Of a stretch of DNA of 11,031 nucleotides, positions 7,351 to 11,031 are shown one piece after another (positions within the stretch are counted from its first letter, which is position 1; each line of letters opens with the position of its first letter). The DNA is from Terriglobia bacterium (GTDB lineage Bacteria > Acidobacteriota > Terriglobia > UBA7540): NCBI GenBank assembly GCA_030049455.1, contig JASIKV010000109.1, positions 1 through 11,031 of the forward strand. The letters run 5' to 3'. The position numbers and the translations under genes are program-made. Under the pieces are notes generated by a model. That model was given only the letters and a program-made list of their open reading frames with translations, was not told the DNA's origin and searched no databases.

Positions 7351-8268
7351 ATGGTATCCACTCGACAAAGTGTTCTGCTTCAATCCAATCTTCCCGGCGT
7401 CAAGCTTTTTTCGCGGGGAAAGGTGCGCGACGTCTACGATTTGGGCGACAAGCTGCTCATCGTGGCCACGGACCGCCTTTCGGCTTTTGACGTGGTGATG
7501 AACGAAGGCATTCCGGACAAGGGGCGGGTGCTCACGCAACTCTCCTGCTTCTGGTTCAACCTGGTGAAGGGCGAGATTCGCCACCATTTCATCACCGCGC
7601 GCATGCCGGAGTATCCGGCGGAGCTGCATCCCTTTGCCGGCCAACTGCAAGGCCGCTCGATGCTGGTTCACAAGTGCAAGCCATTTCCGATTGAATGCGT
7701 GGTGCGTGGGTACTTGGTGGGTTCGGGATGGAAGGACTACCTGGCCACAGGGGCCGTGTGCGGCATCAAACTTCCCACGGGCTTGAAGGAAGCGGCCCGC
7801 CTGGAGGATCCGATATTCACACCGTCCACCAAGGCCCAGACCGGCCACGACGAGAACATCGACTGGAACGGCATGGTTGAGCGCATTGGCAAAGACGCCG
7901 CCGCGACGCTCCGCGACATGAGCCTGGACCTCTACCGCAGAGGGCGGGAATTCGCGGCGAGCCGGGGAATCATTATTGCCGACACGAAATTCGAATGGGG
8001 GCTGAAGGACGGCCAACCGATCTTGATTGACGAGGTTCTGACGCCCGACTCCTCACGATTCTGGCCGGCCAGCGATTATGCGCCGGGAAGATCGCAGCCT
8101 TCGTTCGATAAACAGTTTGTTCGCGACTACCTGGAGTCTCTGCACTGGAACAAGCAGCCGCCTCCGCCCCCCCTGCCCGCCGAGGTGGTGGAGAAAACCG
8201 CGGAGAAGTACCGCGAATCATACCGCTTGCTGACGGGAGTGCCCCTCAGTGAGGTGAGCCCGCAGTAG
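7351..8268 (+). CDS. purC: Phosphoribosylaminoimidazole-succinocarboxamide synthase (SAICAR synthetase, EC 6.3.2.6)
   Basis: Predicted 305 aa from ATG 7351. The enzyme joins CAIR and aspartate with ATP to give SAICAR in de novo purine synthesis in the cytoplasm. Family motifs are all present: GKVRDVYD (23-30, nucleotide-binding region), ATDRLSAFDV (39-48), PIECVVRGYLVGSGWKDY (113-130), EDPIFTPSTKAQTGHDENI (152-170), IADTKFEWGL (209-218) and LIDEVLTPDSSRFW (225-238). The length of about 305 and these motifs fit the longer form that also includes yeast Ade1, rather than the roughly 240-aa form of E. coli and B. subtilis. A start at GTG 7267 would add 28 residues lying on top of the promoter, so it was not used. 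The ribosome binding site is weak. cvpA-like follows after 14 nt, so co-transcription is very likely. Confidence 0.96.
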   Translation: MVSTRQSVLLQSNLPGVKLFSRGKVRDVYDLGDKLLIVATDRLSAFDVVMNEGIPDKGRVLTQLSCFWFNLVKGEIRHHFITARMPEYPAELHPFAGQLQGRSMLVHKCKPFPIECVVRGYLVGSGWKDYLATGAVCGIKLPTGLKEAARLEDPIFTPSTKAQTGHDENIDWNGMVERIGKDAAATLRDMSLDLYRRGREFAASRGIIIADTKFEWGLKDGQPILIDEVLTPDSSRFWPASDYAPGRSQPSFDKQFVRDYLESLHWNKQPPPPPLPAEVVEKTAEKYRESYRLLTGVPLSEVSPQ

Positions 8269-8282
8269 ATTGCGAACGCGCC

Positions 8283-8834
8283 ATGGCCGCATGGAACTGG
8301 CTGGACTGTATTCTTGCCGCGATTGTCCTGGCTTCCGTTGTTTCGGCCATGGTGAAGGGTTTCGTCCAGGAAATCATCTCTCTCGCCTCGGTGCTGGTTG
8401 GCCTGATTGCGGCCGCCCTTGGGTATCAGCGCGCGGCGCTTTGGTTTGAGGACCTGTCCAAGTCGCACGAAGTGGCGCTGGGCCTGGGATTCCTGGTTCT
8501 GTTTCTGGGAGTTACGCTGCTGGGTACGCTCACGGGACTGCTGGCGCGCAAGCTCATCAAGACGGCGGGCATCCAGTGGTTCGACAGGTTCCTGGGCGGA
8601 GTTTTCGGACTGGTACGCGGGGTATTGATTGACGCCATCCTGCTGATGGCCTTGCTGGCCTTTGCCATCAAGCCCGATGCCGTGCAGCAGTCAGTGCTTG
8701 CTCCCTATGTGACCACCGGAGCGCGCGTGATTGCGCTGATCATGCCCGGCAACCTGCGCGCCCAATTCCGCGAGGGATTTGACAAGTTTCACGATGCGCT
8801 CATCCAGCATGACAAGGGTTCGGCCAAACCCTGA
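8283..8834 (+). CDS. CvpA family integral membrane protein
   Basis: Predicted 183 aa with four hydrophobic segments at about 5-23, 27-48, 64-88 and 105-128, and a hydrophilic C-terminal tail. The N-terminal 'WLDCILAAIVLASVVSAMVKGF' type of pattern (Asp8, Gly26) and FDRFLGGVFGLVRGVL (100-115) are hallmarks of the CvpA family (PF02674-like). E. coli CvpA is needed for colicin V production and sits next to purF, and homologues have been linked to envelope stress; the molecular activity is unknown. The gene starts 14 nt after purC, repeating the known tendency of cvpA to sit beside purine genes. No good Shine-Dalgarno site precedes the ATG, which suggests translational coupling to purC. The family call is firm from motif and topology; the function is open. 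Confidence 0.88.
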   Translation: MAAWNWLDCILAAIVLASVVSAMVKGFVQEIISLASVLVGLIAAALGYQRAALWFEDLSKSHEVALGLGFLVLFLGVTLLGTLTGLLARKLIKTAGIQWFDRFLGGVFGLVRGVLIDAILLMALLAFAIKPDAVQQSVLAPYVTTGARVIALIMPGNLRAQFREGFDKFHDALIQHDKGSAKP

Positions 8835-8861
8835 GGGCCAAGTTTACAGTTTTGACGGATC

Positions 8862-8865
8862 GGAG
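8862..8865 (+). promoter_or_regulatory. Ribosome binding site choosing GTG 8873 for the Fis-like gene
   Basis: GGAG at 8862-8865 stands seven nt before GTG 8873. The alternative TTG at 8852 has only a GAGGG about 14 nt upstream, which is too far. Confidence 0.55.
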
Positions 8866-8872
8866 CTTTGCT

Positions 8873-9100
8873 GTGAAAGATCAACTTGAGACACTTGTGA
8901 ACCAAATGATCGAGCACGGGATTCTTTACGTCGATGCGGTCTCAGAATTTGAGAAGCGCTTCATCAAGAAGATGCTCGAGCGGAATAACGGTAATCATTC
9001 CAGGACCGCCACGGCCCTCGGCATTCACCGCAACACCCTCAGCCGCAAGGTGGAAGACCTCGGCCTTGACCACCGCGCCAAGCGTCGCGCCCGGCGATAA
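8873..9100 (+). CDS. Small Fis-type helix-turn-helix DNA-binding protein
   Basis: Predicted 75 aa from GTG 8873, chosen over TTG 8852 (82 aa) because of the GGAG at 8862-8865. The C-terminal half is a clear Fis-family HTH (HTH_8/PF02954 type): FEKRFIKKMLERNNGNHSRT leads into ATALGIHRNTLSRKVEDLGL (46-65), followed by a basic tail ending RAKRRARR. This is the same fold as Fis and as the C-terminal domain of NtrC-type activators, but there is no receiver or AAA+ domain, so the protein is a stand-alone binder like Fis, presumably dimeric, acting on DNA as a regulator or nucleoid protein. It lies 38 nt after the CvpA-family gene and is probably the last gene of the purC operon. Targets are unknown. 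E. coli Fis is 98 aa, so this one has a shorter N-terminus. Confidence 0.88.
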   Translation: MKDQLETLVNQMIEHGILYVDAVSEFEKRFIKKMLERNNGNHSRTATALGIHRNTLSRKVEDLGLDHRAKRRARR

Positions 9101-9235
9101 GCGCAATGGCTCCTCCGGTGGGGCGCTGAGTTCCCATCAAGCAGGTAACTTTACGGAAAAAGCCGGTGGAAGGATTGTCTCGGGAAAGCAGAGGCAGGGC
9201 TGCGGCTGAACACCGTCGCCCCGCCTCACAACGTA

Positions 9236-10591
9236 TTACTTGCCCGGGGAAGCTTGCGAGGATGTATGCCGGGCGGGCGGTTTGTTGGTCTTGGCAGGCG
9301 GCTTGTCCGGCAAATCGGAAGTGACCTCTCCCACCAAAGTCAGAATCAAGGCGGGGGTCGCGACATAAGAATCCAAATTCCCTTTGAAGGTGAGCAAGTC
9401 ACCCTTTTGCAGGTTCATGACGTTAGGCTGTGTGGTGTCTTTTAGTTCGATGTCATACCCGTCCGCGGACTTTGTGGTGTCCAGAATCGCAATGTGGACC
9501 AAAAAGGTGCCCGCGTCCGTCCCCTTTTCGACGCCTGCAACAGCGCCGCCCGAGCCGTAGGCCTGACCCTTCAACGCATCCCAGGCTTTCTGGGCTGTCT
9601 CGCCGCCTAAGGTCAAGGGGTAGGTCATGGTGTTGTAGACATCAATGACTTGATTTCCGGTCGCTTTCGGGGGTTCAGGCTTCGAGATCTTGAACCCATC
9701 GGGCGGGTTGGCCTGGGTGGCGGCCTGCGCCTGGATGTCGGTCAGCCCCGTATCGGTCCCGTGATAGCTCACGTACGCACTCTTCAGAAACTTGGCGATG
9801 TCCGCGCCTGCGGGATTCTTTGCCGCATCGGCAAGTGCAGCCGCGCGGGCGATGTTCCAAATGGCGTTGTCGTAGTCCGCCGGACTGGAGTAATAGTACG
9901 CGAGGCCCAACCTGTAGAAATTATAAACGTCGCTGGGGTTGTCCGCGTTGGCCGCCTTGAGGTATTTGATGGCGTCGGGATAGTTTTTGTTCTGAAGCGC
10001 TACGAACCCCACGGTGGCATTAAATAACGCGCGCTTTACGGCCACGTATTTATTGAAAACGTCCTGCTGGACAGCGGCGGGCTTTTGGAGCTTGCCGAGC
10101 ACATCCAAGCCGTGGCGCGCGTCGGTATCCGCGGTCGAAAGCTTGGCGGCCTTGTCAGGATCCGAATCCTTATAGGTAAAAGGGAATACGTAACTCAGAA
10201 ACGCCAGTGCGTCCAGGTTGTTGGGATCGGCGGACAGCACTTTCTTCGCAGCCTCAGAGGCATCGTCCGTCTTACCCTTGGTGGCGTACACGGTCATTTC
10301 CACCGTGTAGGCGCCCGAGATGAAATCGGAGTTGGCATACTTCGTGACGAATGCCTGGGCAAGCGCCAATTGCTTATCAGGGTCTTTCTCGCCCGTCATG
10401 GCAATATAAGCTTCGTACTCGTCCCGGCTCTTCCATTGCGGGCCGGAAGCCGCCTGGGGTGCAGCCTGCAGTCGCGTTGCAGGATTCAAAGGAACCGGCT
10501 GGGCGGAATGGTTCGCGGGTTCGCCCGCCGTAGCGGCGCAGGCAAAGCTGACCAACAAGGTGAGGGTCCACAGCGCAGTGCTCTTCTTCAT
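9236..10591 (-). CDS. Secreted tetratricopeptide-repeat protein with beta-rich C-terminal domain
   Basis: Predicted 451 aa. The start ATG (10591-10589) overlaps the stop of the upstream small ORF as ATGA; GAGG stands 10 nt before it. Residues 1-22 form a signal peptide with an ATA cleavage site before G23; the cysteine at 18 lacks a proper lipobox. After a Pro/Ala-rich linker (about 25-50) come TPR-like helical pairs: about 73-130 (with the typical ADPNNLDALAFL end) and about 190-255 (YPDAIKYLKAANADNPSDVY, then DYDNAIWNIARAAAL). A C-terminal domain (about 345-425) with VHIAILDTTK, YDIELKD and KGDLLTFKGNLDSY ... LILTLVGEV looks like a small beta barrel, possibly OB-fold-like, followed by a Lys/Pro-rich tail. 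TPRs mediate protein-protein contacts, so a periplasmic or envelope scaffold is likely. Similar proteins are, from memory, common in Acidobacteriota; the specific function is unknown. It converges on the purC operon. Confidence 0.8.
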   Translation of the reverse strand: MKKSTALWTLTLLVSFACAATAGEPANHSAQPVPLNPATRLQAAPQAASGPQWKSRDEYEAYIAMTGEKDPDKQLALAQAFVTKYANSDFISGAYTVEMTVYATKGKTDDASEAAKKVLSADPNNLDALAFLSYVFPFTYKDSDPDKAAKLSTADTDARHGLDVLGKLQKPAAVQQDVFNKYVAVKRALFNATVGFVALQNKNYPDAIKYLKAANADNPSDVYNFYRLGLAYYYSSPADYDNAIWNIARAAALADAAKNPAGADIAKFLKSAYVSYHGTDTGLTDIQAQAATQANPPDGFKISKPEPPKATGNQVIDVYNTMTYPLTLGGETAQKAWDALKGQAYGSGGAVAGVEKGTDAGTFLVHIAILDTTKSADGYDIELKDTTQPNVMNLQKGDLLTFKGNLDSYVATPALILTLVGEVTSDLPDKPPAKTNKPPARHTSSQASPGK

Positions 10592-10908
10592 TGCTTCACT
10601 ACCTCAATGTGAAATTGTGAATCGTAGGTGACCTGGGCGCACCCGCTGCCGAAGCGGCGCGAAACCCTGCGGGCCTCACACTCCGGGTCGGCTTGTTGAG
10701 CAACCTGCGATCCTTCGGGTGACTCTAACCAAATATCAATTCTCGAGCGACTTTTCAAGTTAAATTTCATCTGGCCGCCCGGGCCCATTCGTTTTTCTTC
10801 TGAGTTGGATGCAAAATTCAAGTCTTGCGGCATCACAAAATCGACTTTCTTATTGGCGATGGTCATGGGGCTTATAGGATGGGCTTGAAATCCGGGGTTT
10901 TTCCCCAA
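10588..10908 (-). CDS. Small hypothetical protein, ATGA-coupled to the TPR gene
   Basis: A 106-codon frame that ends in TGA overlapping the ATG of the TPR gene, a layout typical of translational coupling, which is the main argument that it is real. Two starts are possible: TTG at 10908 (a GGAAAG lies just upstream) or ATG at 10866, which would give 92 aa beginning MTIANKKVDFV; a TATAAG just before that ATG could even be a -10 element of a leaderless message. There is no signal peptide or membrane segment. Strand-like segments such as KKVDFVMPQDLNF, GGQMKFNLKSRSRIDIWLE and AQVTYDSQFHIEVV suggest a small beta-rich protein, and there are two cysteines. I do not recognise the family. Between the TTG and the preceding in-frame TAA at 10960-10962 lie 17 codons without ATG or GTG that still read like protein, so it could instead be the 3' remnant of a longer gene. 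Confidence 0.5.
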   Translation of the reverse strand: MGKNPGFQAHPISPMTIANKKVDFVMPQDLNFASNSEEKRMGPGGQMKFNLKSRSRIDIWLESPEGSQVAQQADPECEARRVSRRFGSGCAQVTYDSQFHIEVVKQ

Positions 10909-10959
10909 GGGCGCTTTCCAGTTTCCGTCGTTCCCCTTGCCGCCACAAGCCCACCGCTC

Positions 10960-11031
10960 TTAAAATCCAACTGGATGGACTCCTTGACTCCCCATGAGCG
11001 CCTCCAGGAGCGCGCTGAACTGGCGGCTGCC
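10960..11031 (-). CDS. Possible 3' end of a minus-strand gene entering from the right edge
   Basis: From the window edge the minus strand is open for 23 codons (GSRQFSALLEALMG, then SQGVHPVGF) to a TAA at 10962-10960. The first 14 codons all end in G or C, as in the neighbours, and the peptide is plausible, but the plus strand is also open here (ATG at 10994), so the evidence is thin. It is in the same frame as the small ORF downstream, which could mean one gene split by a stop codon. No family recognised. Confidence 0.25.
   Translation of the reverse strand, partial: GSRQFSALLEALMGSQGVHPVGF

Noticed and set aside
9101..9235. Bidirectional terminator between the convergent Fis-like and TPR genes
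   Set aside because: Short arms such as GCAG/CTGC can be found, but none has a T-run on either strand.
10892..10906. GGGG-TTTTT-CCCC palindrome as a terminator or operator
   Set aside because: The stem is only 4 bp and has no following T-run; it lies at the possible start of the small ORF, so I see no support for a specific role.
10994..11031. Start of a plus-strand gene at ATG 10994
   Set aside because: Only 12 codons are visible, with no clear ribosome binding site; the minus-strand frame is at least as plausible.

Overview
The window looks like ordinary chromosome from a GC-rich member of the phylum Acidobacteriota. The strongest hint is the first gene, the 3' part of a protein of the 'VWFA-related' family that is largely restricted to that phylum (TIGR03436-like, judged by motifs only). 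The secreted protein after it and the secreted TPR protein at the right end also resemble protein types common in Acidobacteriota. Class or genus cannot be fixed from the sequence alone. I see no mobile element, phage gene, CRISPR array, rRNA or tRNA.

Left block, plus strand (1-3120): a 5'-truncated VWFA-related secreted protein, then a secreted protein with a LolA-like beta-rich look (start 1066), then a Tat-type alpha/beta hydrolase (2077-3120). Spacing is short (39 and 48 nt), and a probable intrinsic terminator at 3152-3176 closes the block. These genes appear to act in or beyond the cell envelope.

Central block, plus strand (3370-9100): first the chromosome condensation ATPase Smc (1260 aa, TTG start). 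It is unusual in carrying about 58 extra residues in its N-terminal ATPase head, including a 24-nt-period Asn-Gly/His-Gly repeat. Its 250-nt leader holds a candidate promoter and an inverted repeat that abuts the ribosome binding site. Next comes a good sigma70-type promoter (7300-7327) driving purC (SAICAR synthetase), a CvpA-family membrane protein and a 75-aa Fis-type DNA-binding protein. These three are tightly spaced and probably form one operon linking purine synthesis, an envelope protein and a small regulator.

Right block, minus strand (9236-11031): a secreted TPR protein with a beta-rich C-terminal domain. Its start codon overlaps, as ATGA, the stop of a small ORF of about 106 codons of unknown function. 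Upstream in the same frame lies one TAA, and beyond it another open stretch runs off the window edge. This block converges on the purC operon. The 135 nt between the two (9101-9235) hold no terminator or gene I can support.

No convincing new multi-gene system was found. The most interesting points are the Smc head insertion, the inverted repeat at the smc start, and the small ATGA-coupled ORF upstream of the TPR gene.
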